14,768 nucleotides of DNA. It comes from Thermoanaerobaculia bacterium (GTDB taxonomy: Bacteria > Acidobacteriota > Thermoanaerobaculia > Multivoradales > UBA5704). The first letter of the stretch is position 1. Every line of letters begins with the position of its first letter. Of the stretch, positions 1 through 6,891 are shown piece after piece. The notes under the pieces were generated by a model that saw nothing but the letters and a program-made list of their open reading frames with translations, had not been told where the DNA came from and ran no database searches. The stretch covers positions 1-14,768 of the forward strand of contig JAICSG010000025.1 of assembly GCA_025937035.1 (NCBI GenBank), in the 5' to 3' direction. A program made the translations under genes and the position numbers.

Positions 1-182
1 AGCAGCTGGGGCTCGCTTCCCAGGCCCTGGAGGTGCGCCTGGTCCTAGGGGGGATCGAGGCCCGGAAAGGCAACCGCTCCCGGCTCCAGGAGGTCGAGAA
101 AGAGGCCCGGATTCACGGCTTCAGGCTGTTCGCCGACAAGGCCCGCCGTCTCCTGGACGGCCACGGTCCTGCTCCGGTCTAG
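1..182 (+). CDS. C-terminal end of an upstream gene (partial), TPR-like helical tail
   Basis: An open frame enters from the left edge (first whole codon at 3) and ends at TAG 180-182, giving the last 59 residues of a protein. The tail is helical and rich in Ala, Leu, Arg and Glu. It includes 'LEVRLVLGGIEARKG' and then 'EKEARIHGFRLFADKARRLL'. This pattern resembles the final repeat of TPR or signalling proteins, such as kinases and winged-helix regulators with C-terminal TPRs. The family is inferred from general resemblance only. The coding call is supported by GC-rich third positions and by a stop codon placed just before the convergent VOC gene, which ends 1 bp away. The N-terminus and function cannot be seen. 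Confidence 0.6.
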   Translation, partial: QLGLASQALEVRLVLGGIEARKGNRSRLQEVEKEARIHGFRLFADKARRLLDGHGPAPV

Positions 183-183
183 C

Positions 184-582
184 TCAGGCGCCGGGCTCTC
201 GGAAGATCACCCGGATGTTGTCCGGGTCGTGGGTGACGAAGGTCATCCGCCCCTGGTCGTCCTTCTGGAGGCCGCCGGGGATGTTCTTCTCACGGAACTG
301 GATCTCTTCGTAGGCCTTTTGCGCCGAGGGGACGTCGAAGACCAGGGTCGCCTTGATGAGGGGTCCCTGGCCGACGAAACGCTCGTCGCTGTCGCGGGGG
401 TCCTCGCTCGCCGGGGGCCCCAGCACCTCCAGCAGGGCCGCGCCGGCCTGGAAGACCGCCCCCCGCTCGTCCTCGCGGTTCCAGCTCTCGATCTGCGGCA
501 GAGCCAGGGCGCCAGCGTAGAATTTCATCGCGCGCTCGAAATTCGAGCTGCGGATCACCACCCGAAACTGCCGGATCTCCAT
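184..582 (-). CDS. VOC (glyoxalase/bleomycin-resistance fold) family protein
   Basis: This is a 132-residue protein of the vicinal-oxygen-chelate fold. The N-terminal strand 'IRQFRVVIRSS' is followed by helix 'FERAMKFYAGAL', then 'GAVFQAGAALLEVLGPP'. The second module runs through 'IKATLVFDV', helix 'AQKAYEEI' and the final strands 'MTFVTHDPDNIRVIFREPG'. That is the repeated beta-alpha-beta-beta-beta pattern and length of single-domain VOC proteins. The usual first metal ligand (His in the first strand) is not evident, so metal use and substrate are unknown. The start at ATG 582-580 is preferred over a longer frame beginning at 651, because AAGGAGAGG lies a few bases upstream of it. The gene stands alone, convergent with the partial gene on its left and divergent from the amidase. 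Confidence 0.8.
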   Translation of the reverse strand: MEIRQFRVVIRSSNFERAMKFYAGALALPQIESWNREDERGAVFQAGAALLEVLGPPASEDPRDSDERFVGQGPLIKATLVFDVPSAQKAYEEIQFREKNIPGGLQKDDQGRMTFVTHDPDNIRVIFREPGA

Positions 583-612
583 CGCGTTCCTCTCCTTGAT
601 CTGAGTCTGGAT

Positions 613-631
613 CGGCCGGTCCAGCCGGCCG
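613..631. repeat. Inverted repeat in the VOC leader
   Basis: CGGCCGG at 613-619 and CCGGCCG at 625-631 form a perfect 7-bp stem with a 5-nt loop. It lies about 30 bases upstream of the VOC start codon, in its probable 5' leader. There is no T-tract on either side, so it does not look like an intrinsic terminator. It could be an operator or simply GC-rich structure. Confidence 0.35.
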
Positions 632-654
632 GGATGGAGAGCATTTACCACAAT

Positions 655-677
655 CCCCCTCCCTCCCCCAACCCCCC
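655..677 (-). other. G-quadruplex-forming motif
   Basis: On the minus strand this stretch holds four G-runs of 6, 5, 3 and 5 bases separated by loops of 2, 1 and 1 bases (TT, A, A). That meets the canonical G3+N1-7 quadruplex rule. It sits between the divergent VOC and amidase genes, about 70 bases upstream of the VOC start and about 50 upstream of the amidase start. The motif is read directly from the sequence; folding and function are not known. Confidence 0.55.
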
Positions 678-725
678 GCCGGGCGGGAGGGAGCCGGGCG
701 GCACGGAGATGGTATCCTCTCCCGC

Positions 726-2396
726 GTGAAAGACCGCCGTTTCTGGGCCTGTTGCGTCCTCCTCGCTCTTCTGCTGCCGGTGCTCCTCCTAGCCCAACGG
801 CAGCCGGTTCCTCCTGCGAGCGCCGCGCCTCCGGCCGCGCCCGCCCGTTCCGCCGTCCTGCTCGAGGGCCGGGAGATCCCCGTGCCGGTGGCGATCACTC
901 CCAACGGCCCGCTGTTCGGCCTGACGCAGCTCGTCGACACCCTGGGGGGCAAGGTGACGAGCGACGAGTCGGGGGAGAGCATCACCCTCCATCTCGGGGA
1001 CAAGGATGTGGTGCTGGGCCCCGGCAACGCCATCGTCACCGTGGGGGACAACATCGTCTCGCTCTCGCAGCCGCCGACGCGGGGCGAGGGGGGGCTCCAG
1101 GTGCCGGTCGACTTCCTGAAGAAGACCTGGGGCGACCTCCTGGGCTACGCCTTCGACTGGCATCCGGAGACCTCCCGGCTGACCATCGCCCGCCGGGGGA
1201 ACCGCGAGCTGGGGGTGACGCTCGACGTCGTCCATCTCCAGGGGATGACCACGGTGGTGCTCCAGTTTCCCGAGGAGCCGCACTACCAGATCGATCACTC
1301 GAAGCCGGGGGTGATCACGGTCCAGATGCTGTCCGACCGCCTCACCCCCCCGCCGGCCAAGGAGGTGCAGGACCCGCTCGTGCAGGGCGTCGCCATCGAC
1401 CCGCAGCAGGTCCGCATCCAGCTCGCCCAGGGGGCGCAGGCCGAGAGCTACGTGCTCGGGAACCCCTTCCGGCTGGTCTTCGACATCCATCCGACCTCGT
1501 CGGTGGAGGTGCCGACTCCGAGCGCGCAGAGCACGCAGCGGGCGCCGGGGGTCCATACGATCGTCATCGATCCCGGCCACGGCGGCCAGGAGACGGGGGC
1601 GATCGGACCGGGCGGCGTCCAGGAGAAGGAGCTGACGCTGGAGCTCGCCCGGGAGCTGGCCGGCAAGCTCGGGCGCCTGGGGGTGCAGACCGTCCTCACC
1701 CGCACCGACGACACGCTCGTGAAGCTGGACGACCGCTCGGCGATCGCCAATCAGAACAAGGCGGACCTGTTCATCTCGATCCACCTCAACTCCTCGCTCG
1801 GCGCGGGAGCCAACGGCACGGAGACCTACTTCCTGAGCCCGCAGGCCTCCGATCCGCGGGCCGCCAGCTCGGCCGCCACCGAGAACACGGTGCCCTCCGC
1901 GCCGGCGACGTCGGACGCGGCCCGGGGCGCGGGCGGTCCCTCGGCGGCCGAGCAGCAGGACGTCGACCTCATCCTCTGGGATCTCGCCCAGAGCCGTCAT
2001 CTGGCGGAGAGCCAGCGCTTCGCCAACATGATCCAGGCGCAGCTCAACGAGACCCTGCAGATCAAGGACCGCGGGGTGAAGCAGGCGCCGTTCCGGGTGT
2101 TGAAGGGGGCCACCATGCCCGCCGTGCTGGTGGAGCTGGGCTTCATCAACAATCCGGAGGAGGAGAAGAAGCTGCAGGATCCCGCCTATCGGGACCAGCT
2201 TCTGGACGCGCTGGTCACCGCCATCGCGCGCTACCGGGCCTCGATCGAGGGTCAGCCGCCAGCTGCTCCCGCGGGCACCCCGGCTCCGGCGGGGGCAGCC
2301 GCGGCGGCGCCGAAGGCCACGCCGCCGGCCGCTCCTCCGGCCTCCGCGGCGCCGCCGGCCGCGAAGCCCCCGGGAAGGAAGGGCCAGCCCGCATGA
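726..2396 (+). CDS. N-acetylmuramoyl-L-alanine amidase (Amidase_3, AmiC-like), exported
   Basis: A zinc amidase that cleaves the bond between N-acetylmuramic acid and the stem peptide of peptidoglycan outside the cytoplasm. The 556 residues begin with a signal peptide (about 1-24, hydrophobic 'LLALLLPVLLLAQ'). Next are a copper-amine-oxidase-N-like region (about 43-157) and an AMIN-like beta domain (about 160-255). The Amidase_3 catalytic domain (about 277-505) has zinc ligands H285 (IDPGHGG), E300 and H353 (SIHLN) and catalytic E470 (VELGF). Residues about 372-420 form an insertion where E. coli AmiB/C-type enzymes carry a self-blocking helix. The tail from 509 is an Ala/Pro-rich linker. The start is GTG 726; a better start codon with a good ribosome site was not found. 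The next gene overlaps by ATGA, so the two are co-translated. Confidence 0.93.
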   Translation: MKDRRFWACCVLLALLLPVLLLAQRQPVPPASAAPPAAPARSAVLLEGREIPVPVAITPNGPLFGLTQLVDTLGGKVTSDESGESITLHLGDKDVVLGPGNAIVTVGDNIVSLSQPPTRGEGGLQVPVDFLKKTWGDLLGYAFDWHPETSRLTIARRGNRELGVTLDVVHLQGMTTVVLQFPEEPHYQIDHSKPGVITVQMLSDRLTPPPAKEVQDPLVQGVAIDPQQVRIQLAQGAQAESYVLGNPFRLVFDIHPTSSVEVPTPSAQSTQRAPGVHTIVIDPGHGGQETGAIGPGGVQEKELTLELARELAGKLGRLGVQTVLTRTDDTLVKLDDRSAIANQNKADLFISIHLNSSLGAGANGTETYFLSPQASDPRAASSAATENTVPSAPATSDAARGAGGPSAAEQQDVDLILWDLAQSRHLAESQRFANMIQAQLNETLQIKDRGVKQAPFRVLKGATMPAVLVELGFINNPEEEKKLQDPAYRDQLLDALVTAIARYRASIEGQPPAAPAGTPAPAGAAAAAPKATPPAAPPASAAPPAAKPPGRKGQPA

Positions 2397-2950
2397 GCCG
2401 CCGGGCGGCGAGCTTCGTCCTGGGGCTGGCGCTGGCGCTGCTCCTGGGAGGGGGGCTGTGGTGGTGGCTCTCCGGCCGCCCCTCGCGGCATGTGGGGGGA
2501 GCGGCGGGGACGGCCGCCCAGAAGAGCGAGCCGGTGAGCTTCAACCTCTATTTCCCCGCGGCCGGCGGCGGCCTGCGGGCCGAGAGCCGCGCGCTCCAGG
2601 TCTCCCAGGATCCCAAGGACCGCATCCGCAAGGTGGTGGAGGCGCTGCTCGCGGGACCCAAGGCGCCCGGCCTCGCCCGCCCCTTCCCCGAAGGGGTGAC
2701 GCTCGGCTCCGTGCTGCTCAGCCCGGACGGCACCGCCTATGTCGATCTGCACTGGCAGGACCACCCGGACCCTCCGTCGGGGGGATCGACGGAGGAGATC
2801 CAGCGGATCTACAGCGTGGTCAATTCGATCGGGCTCGACGTCCCCCAGGCCTCGCGCGTCGTGCTGCTCTGGAACGGCCTCCAGCGCGAGACCTTCTCCG
2901 GGCACCTCGACCTCTCGGTTCCGCTGGTGCCGGAGCGCGGGCTGCTGTAA
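2393..2950 (+). CDS. GerMN domain envelope protein
   Basis: A 185-residue membrane-anchored protein. One N-terminal transmembrane segment (about 7-27, 'FVLGLALALLLGGGLWWWL') precedes a GerMN domain (about 48-180): strand 'VSFNLYFP', helix 'RIRKVVEALLAGP', 'VLLSPDGTAYVDL', a Ser/Gly loop, then 'EIQRIYSVVNSI' and the final 'VVLLWNG'. GerMN domains are known from the spore germination protein GerM and from envelope proteins of non-sporulating bacteria, often beside cell-wall enzymes. The start ATG 2393 overlaps the amidase stop in ATGA with AAGGAAGG upstream, so translation is coupled. A role in helping or tuning the amidase is inferred from this pairing. Its 3' end is only 16 bases from the convergent sodC stop. 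Confidence 0.85.
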   Translation: MSRRAASFVLGLALALLLGGGLWWWLSGRPSRHVGGAAGTAAQKSEPVSFNLYFPAAGGGLRAESRALQVSQDPKDRIRKVVEALLAGPKAPGLARPFPEGVTLGSVLLSPDGTAYVDLHWQDHPDPPSGGSTEEIQRIYSVVNSIGLDVPQASRVVLLWNGLQRETFSGHLDLSVPLVPERGLL

Positions 2951-2966
2951 ACCCTCACCCCCGGGG

Positions 2967-3632
2967 TCAGTGCCCCGCGTTGTTCTCCGTCCCCTGGAGC
3001 TGTACCACGCCGCAGGCCAGCCGGTCGCCGGAATTGCCGGTGGGCTGGGTGGTGCAATCGTCCGTTCCAACGTGGAGGATCACCGCCTTGCCGACCACCG
3101 AATTGGCGCCGGAGAGCGAGATTTGGCTGGAGGTCAGGTCCAGGTGGCCGCTGCCGTTGGCGCCGACCTCGATGTTGCCGAAGTCGCCGGCGTGCCGGGG
3201 ATCGGTGGGCGGGCAGGCGTGCGGCGCGTTGGTGGGGTTGAAATGGCCCCCCGCGGAGGTGAAGGGCTTGCCGGACGGGTCCTCGTGGTTGCACATGCCG
3301 TTCGCGTGGAGGTGAAGGCCGTGCTTGCCCGGAGGGGCCCCCTTGAGGTCGGCCACCAGCCGGACGCCGTTGGTCGTGGGGGTGAAGATGACCGTGCCCG
3401 AGAAGCCCGCGCTCTCCGGGCCGGCCTGCAACACGGCCGTGGCGTTCACCGGGGTGTTGGACATCATGGGCTTGCGGTCGGTCTGGTCCATGGCCGCCCC
3501 GCCCGTGGTCGTGGGGCTGGGGCTCGCCGCCGTGGCGACGTGGGCCCTCTCGATCCGGGGACCGCAGGCGGCCAGGACGGCCAGGCCCGCGGCGGCGAGG
3601 GCGAGTCTCGAAGCGCTCCTCCGTCGGCTCAT
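2967..3632 (-). CDS. sodC: Cu/Zn superoxide dismutase, lipoprotein
   Basis: Converts superoxide to oxygen and hydrogen peroxide in the periplasm or at the membrane surface. The 221 residues begin with a lipoprotein signal (lipobox LAAC, Cys23) and a low-complexity Thr/Ser/Pro linker. The SodC fold follows from about 61. All metal ligands are present: copper H107, H109, H130 and H187; zinc H130, H138, H147 and D150. The conserved disulfide pair corresponds to C114 and C207, and the active-site arginine is R204 in 'GDRLACG'. Two extra cysteines, C140 in the zinc loop and C193 in the electrostatic loop, are additional. The start ATG 3632-3630 has a strong AGGAGGAG site. The gene lies 54 bases downstream of the DUF3108-like gene on the same strand and may share its transcript. 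Confidence 0.94.
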   Translation of the reverse strand: MSRRRSASRLALAAAGLAVLAACGPRIERAHVATAASPSPTTTGGAAMDQTDRKPMMSNTPVNATAVLQAGPESAGFSGTVIFTPTTNGVRLVADLKGAPPGKHGLHLHANGMCNHEDPSGKPFTSAGGHFNPTNAPHACPPTDPRHAGDFGNIEVGANGSGHLDLTSSQISLSGANSVVGKAVILHVGTDDCTTQPTGNSGDRLACGVVQLQGTENNAGH

Positions 3633-3671
3633 GCTCTCCTCCTGGAAAAGTCGATGAACGGCTCTGAGTAT

Positions 3672-3706
3672 CGCCGGTGAGGTTTCCTACCCGGCGGCGT
3701 TTTTAC
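3672..3706 (+). terminator. Terminator-like hairpin read on the plus strand
   Basis: CGCCGG at 3672-3677 pairs with CCGGCG at 3691-3696. An inner AGG/CCT pairs across a mismatched internal loop, and the plus strand then reads GCG followed by TTTTT. On the plus strand this has the form of an intrinsic terminator, but both flanking genes run on the minus strand, so it would stop antisense transcription. The stem spans the stop codon of the DUF3108-like gene. On the minus strand no T-run follows. Confidence 0.3.
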
Positions 3707-4403
3707 CGGAGAATTGTGGCGACTTCAGCTCCAGATGGACGTCGGCGAGATTGCGGGAGAGCAGGATCTCGACCGGGGTCGCCGCCTCGTCGCGGGCCAG
3801 CCAGAGGTCGAGCTTCCCCTTCCACTTGTCGCGGTCGGGCATGTCGATGCCGCGGATCGAGAAGTGCCGGAGGTCCATCTTCTTGCCGTCCTGCATCCGC
3901 CGGCTCTCCAGCCCGAGCGGGATGACGAGGACCGGGTAGATCTTGCCATCCGACCAGATCTCCATCCTCCGGGGCTTGTCCGGCGGGTTCTGGCGGATGG
4001 AGTAGATGCCGGAGGCGATGTCGAGGACGCCGGTCTGCTCGATGGGCGAGCTCTTCGACTTGGTCTCGCCGCGCCAGGAGTAGGAGCTCCAGGCCCGGAT
4101 CGGCTGCAGGGTGCGGGTGTCCATCTCCGAGCCATAGCGGAAGTACTCCCCCTGCCTGGCCGCGCTGGAGGTGATGGTGAGCTCGCTCTGCAGGTGCCCG
4201 TTGCCCATCGTCTTGAAGGTGAGGGCGCCCTCGCCGTGGTTGGGCAGGAACAGCCCGGCGATGGTGCCGAGGAGGTTCCGGAGCTGCCACTGATAGTGGA
4301 ACTCCTCGTTCTGAGGCGGCTTCCCCTGGCCGAAGGCCATGGGCCCGACCGCCAGGACCGCTACCAGGCCGAGGAGAAGGGCGATATGCAATTTCGATTT
4401 CAT
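3687..4403 (-). CDS. Secreted DUF3108-like protein of unknown function
   Basis: A 238-residue exported protein with a clear signal peptide ('LHIALLLGLVAVLAVGPMAFGQ', likely cut after about residue 25). The mature part is beta-rich: 'HYQWQLRNLLGTIAGLF', 'LQSELTITSSA', 'RTLQPIRAWSS', 'GVLDIASGIYSIR', 'LVIPLGLESRRM', 'KLDLWLARDEAATPVEIL'. The order resembles DUF3108 outer-membrane or periplasmic proteins, where a readout of lipid conversion or a lipoprotein-like barrel has been suggested but no activity is proven. ATG 4403 is chosen because it directly begins the signal peptide. A GTG at 4448 would add 15 residues without a ribosome site. The site upstream of 4403 is weak (CAGGG). The family assignment is by resemblance. 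Confidence 0.72.
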   Translation of the reverse strand: MKSKLHIALLLGLVAVLAVGPMAFGQGKPPQNEEFHYQWQLRNLLGTIAGLFLPNHGEGALTFKTMGNGHLQSELTITSSAARQGEYFRYGSEMDTRTLQPIRAWSSYSWRGETKSKSSPIEQTGVLDIASGIYSIRQNPPDKPRRMEIWSDGKIYPVLVIPLGLESRRMQDGKKMDLRHFSIRGIDMPDRDKWKGKLDLWLARDEAATPVEILLSRNLADVHLELKSPQFSGKNAAG

Positions 4404-4452
4404 CGAATAAGTACCCTGTGAGGAAATTTCCACAGTGCCGCGGGTCACAGGG

Positions 4453-4461
4453 GTTATAACA
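4453..4461 (-). promoter_or_regulatory. Possible extended -10 element for the DUF3108-like/sodC pair
   Basis: On the minus strand the sequence reads TGTTATAAC, which fits an extended -10 (TGn plus TATAAC, five of six bases matching TATAAT). It lies about 50 bases upstream of the chosen DUF3108-like start codon. I see no convincing -35, which extended -10 promoters may lack. Confidence 0.35.
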
Positions 4462-4532
4462 GTAGCAGGCGCCTCACCATGCCCGGAATCGGGGATTTGT
4501 AAAAACTTTCTTCGACGGTGAGCGAGGCTGGA

Positions 4533-4554
4533 GGGGCGCGGCGGGCCGCGCCCC
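4533..4554 (-). terminator. Strong GC hairpin after the histidine kinase gene
   Basis: GGGGCGCGGC at 4533-4542 and GCCGCGCCCC at 4545-4554 form a perfect 10-bp inverted repeat with almost no loop. It lies 11 bases past the stop codon of the histidine kinase. On the minus strand the T-rich run (GTTTTT) comes only about 25 bases later, so this is not a textbook intrinsic terminator. It may act as a transcript-end or stabilising hairpin. Confidence 0.45.
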
Positions 4555-4565
4555 GGTGGGTATCT

Positions 4566-5825
4566 TCAGTCTCCGCCCTGGAGGATCTCCCGGATCTTGG
4601 TGGCCAGCTCGCGGCCGCTGAAGGGCTTCTTGAGGAGGTTGGCGTCGCCGCCCAGCTTCGCTCCCTCGGTGAGGCCGGCGGGATAGCCGGTGGCGAAGAG
4701 GACCCGCATCTCCGGCCGCTTGAAGGAGAGGCGCTCGGCCAGCTCCACGCCGCTCATGCCGTCCATCAGGATGTCGGTGATCATCAGGTGGATCGGCCCT
4801 GGATGGGCCTGGCTGATCTGGATCGCCTCCAGGGCGTCGGCGGCGGCGAGGACCTTGTAGCCGCGGCTGCCCAGGATCTGGATGAGCGGCTGGCGGACGT
4901 TCTCCTCGTCCTCGACCAGCAGCAGGGTCTCCCACTCACCCGTCTCCTGTCCCTCGCCGGCCCCCTCGGCCACCGAGGCGTTCTCGGCGCTCGGGAGGTA
5001 GATGTGGAAGCGGGTGCCGCTCCCCGACTCGCTGTCGGCCAGGATCTGGCCGCCGCTCTGGGTGACGATGCCGTAGGCGGTGGAGAGGCCGAGGCCGGTG
5101 ATCTCCATTCCCCCCTTGGTGCTGAAGAACGGCTCGAAGGCGTGCCGCCGCACCTCGTCCGGCATGCCCGGGCCGCTGTCGCTCACCTTGAGGAGCACGT
5201 AGCGGCCGGGCCTGGCGCGCATGGCGTGAAGGGTGTCCTCCTCCAGGACGTCGGCGTTCATCGTCTCCAGGGTGAGCCGGCCGCCGTCCGGCATGGCGTC
5301 GCGGGCGTTGGAGACGAGGTTCATCACCACGTTCTCGATCTGCTCCGGATCGACCTGGACGCGGTCGAGATCGGGGTGGAGGTCCAGCCGGAGCTCGATC
5401 TCGGGGCCCAGGAAGCGGCGGACCCGGTCCTCCATCCCGGTCAGCAGGTGGTTGAGCTGCAACACCTTGGGGTGGAGCACCTGGCGGCCGCTGAAGGCGA
5501 GGAGCTGGCGGGCGAGGGCCGCGCCCCGCTGGCCGACCTTCTCGATCTCCCGCAGGTTCTTGCGGGCGGGCTCGTCGGCGGGCAGCCGCGCCAGCGCCAG
5601 CTCGGTCTCGCAGGCGATGGCGGTGAGCAGGTTGTTGAAGACGTGGGCGATGCCACCCGCGAGCCGGCCCATGGAGTCCATGCTCTGGGCCAGGGCCGGG
5701 GCGTCCTCGCTCTGGCGGCCCAGCCGGCGGGTCTCCGCCAGGCGGGCGGTGGTCTTGGCCTCCTCCGGCGTTAGGTCTTCCACGGCCCTGACCGCCGGGT
5801 TGCTGCTGTTGGTCTGTGTGCGCAT
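4566..5825 (-). CDS. Cytoplasmic hybrid histidine kinase with C-terminal receiver domain
   Basis: A 419-residue two-component protein. A short N-terminal helical segment (1-50) precedes a HisKA-like dimerisation helix with phospho-acceptor H61 ('GGIAHVFNNLL'). The HATPase_c domain (about 155-278) has the N-box N169/N173, G1 'DSGPGM' (D216), F-box 'FEPFFSTK' and G2 'GLGLS' (244-248). A receiver domain (about 300-416) has acidic 'VEDEE', phospho-acceptor D351 and K400 ('LKKPF'). There is no membrane segment and no PAS or GAF sensor, so the input signal is unknown. The residue after H61 is Val rather than the usual acidic one. The start ATG 5825 has GAAGGAAAG upstream; a longer frame from 5909 lacks support. 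The gene follows the sigma factor by 132 bases and has a GC hairpin behind it. Confidence 0.9.
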   Translation of the reverse strand: MRTQTNSSNPAVRAVEDLTPEEAKTTARLAETRRLGRQSEDAPALAQSMDSMGRLAGGIAHVFNNLLTAIACETELALARLPADEPARKNLREIEKVGQRGAALARQLLAFSGRQVLHPKVLQLNHLLTGMEDRVRRFLGPEIELRLDLHPDLDRVQVDPEQIENVVMNLVSNARDAMPDGGRLTLETMNADVLEEDTLHAMRARPGRYVLLKVSDSGPGMPDEVRRHAFEPFFSTKGGMEITGLGLSTAYGIVTQSGGQILADSESGSGTRFHIYLPSAENASVAEGAGEGQETGEWETLLLVEDEENVRQPLIQILGSRGYKVLAAADALEAIQISQAHPGPIHLMITDILMDGMSGVELAERLSFKRPEMRVLFATGYPAGLTEGAKLGGDANLLKKPFSGRELATKIREILQGGD

Positions 5826-5957
5826 AGGGGATTCTTTCCTTCGGCACCCTCGTGCTCCGATGCCGGTCCAAGGACGGCAGCCCCCCTCTCCCCCCGGGAA
5901 TGGCCTCACCGTACCTGGCCTGAACAGTATGCAGAATCCGGTCCAGGTCCGGCCCGG

Positions 5958-6485
5958 CTACCTCGCCACCCATCTCTGGAGGCGGGCGAGGCAGCGGCCG
6001 GTCAGCTTGCGGATGCTGGTGGCGGAGTAGCCGAGCTGGCGGGCCACCTCGTCACTGCTGAGCCCCACGCCGAAGCGGAGCCAGAGCGCGGCGCGGTGGC
6101 GTTCGTCGACTCCGCGGGTGAGGCTGCGGAGGTCGAGCGAGATCTCCTTCTGCTCCTGGTCGGGCGCCTGCGGCCCGGAGAGCTCCTCCAGATCGGCCAG
6201 GTCGAACGCCTCGACGCGATCCCCCCGTTTCCTCTTCCAGTAATGGGAGCATTTGAAGCGCACCGTGCCGAGCAGCCAGACGTCCTTCTGGCGGATGGTG
6301 TCCCACTTGCGGAGGGCCTCCAGGATCGCCTCCTGGACGAGGTCCTCGGAGTCCTCGGGAGGGATGTCGTAGCTCCGCAACAGCCGCTTGAGGCGCGGCC
6401 GGATCGACTCCAGCAGCTCCAGGAGCGTCTGGTCGTCGGGAGGGAGGACAGGATCAGGCAGGCTCACCAGCCCGGACTTTATCAC
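5958..6485 (-). CDS. ECF-like sigma-70 family RNA polymerase sigma factor
   Basis: A 175-residue alternative sigma factor that would direct RNA polymerase to a specific promoter set. Region 2 spans about 25-88 ('IPPEDSEDLVQEAILEAL', with the DNA-melting helix near 'KDVWLLGTVRFKC'). A short acidic linker follows, and region 4 spans about 125-172, with helix-turn-helix 'LSSDEVARQLGYSATSIRKL'. Regions 1 and 3 are missing, as in ECF sigma factors. The start is GTG 6485-6483 with no good ribosome site. There is no internal Met at all, so some non-ATG start must be used. It begins 26 bases after the sufT stop on the same strand, with no visible terminator between, so it is probably at the tail of the suf transcript. 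No anti-sigma gene is adjacent. Target promoters are unknown. Confidence 0.87.
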   Translation of the reverse strand: MIKSGLVSLPDPVLPPDDQTLLELLESIRPRLKRLLRSYDIPPEDSEDLVQEAILEALRKWDTIRQKDVWLLGTVRFKCSHYWKRKRGDRVEAFDLADLEELSGPQAPDQEQKEISLDLRSLTRGVDERHRAALWLRFGVGLSSDEVARQLGYSATSIRKLTGRCLARLQRWVAR

Positions 6486-6511
6486 CGGGCGAGATGAAAT
6501 TTGTCTTCAGG

Positions 6512-6886
6512 TCAGAACATTCCCAGCTCGAGGCGTGCCGCTTCCGACATCATCGAGGGGTTCCAGGCCGGATCCCAGACCAGCTCGACCTCGGCGGAGC
6601 TGACGCCGGGCACGCCCGCCACCTTGGCCTGGACCTCGCCGGGGAGGGTGCCCGCCACCGGGCAGCCGGGCGCGGTGAGGGTCATCTTGACCTTGACGGC
6701 GCCCTCCTCCTGGATGTCGACGTCGTAGATCAGCCCCAGCTCGTAGATGTTGACCGGGATCTCCGGGTCGTAGACGGTCTTCAGGGCTTCGACGATGCCG
6801 TTCTCGATGTCGGAAGGATCGGTCACGGCGGCCGCCGTCGCCTCGGGAGCTTCGGGTTGCGTGGCGGTTTCCTGCTCGGGCTTCAT
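6512..6886 (-). CDS. sufT: SufT, DUF59/MIP18-family Fe-S maturation protein
   Basis: A 124-residue DUF59 protein that assists iron-sulfur cluster maturation in SUF systems. A low-complexity Glu/Ala/Thr N-terminus (1-25) precedes the DUF59 domain: 'IVEALKTVYDPEIPVNIYELGLIYDV', 'VKVKMTLTAPGCPVAG' with the conserved C75, and the 'VWDPAWNPSMMS' motif near the end. The start ATG 6886 has GGAGTGA upstream. It lies 5 bases after the sufU stop, so it is tightly coupled to the operon. Family members act in cluster transfer to target proteins when demand is high; the precise targets here are unknown. Confidence 0.93.
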   Translation of the reverse strand: MKPEQETATQPEAPEATAAAVTDPSDIENGIVEALKTVYDPEIPVNIYELGLIYDVDIQEEGAVKVKMTLTAPGCPVAGTLPGEVQAKVAGVPGVSSAEVELVWDPAWNPSMMSEAARLELGMF

Positions 6887-6891
6887 GATTC

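Noticed and set aside
752..2392. Upstream extension of the GerMN frame through the amidase gene
   Set aside because: The frame is open only because of composition. The true GerMN start at 2393 gives a normal signal anchor and overlaps the amidase stop, while the extension is Arg/Gly-rich.
2951..2966. Possible shared terminator between the convergent GerMN and sodC genes
   Set aside because: The gap is only 16 bases and I find no clear stem followed by a T-run on either strand.
5826..5957. Promoter for the histidine kinase in the gap after the sigma factor
   Set aside because: CATACT-like boxes are present, but no -35 lies at a suitable distance, so no promoter can be supported.
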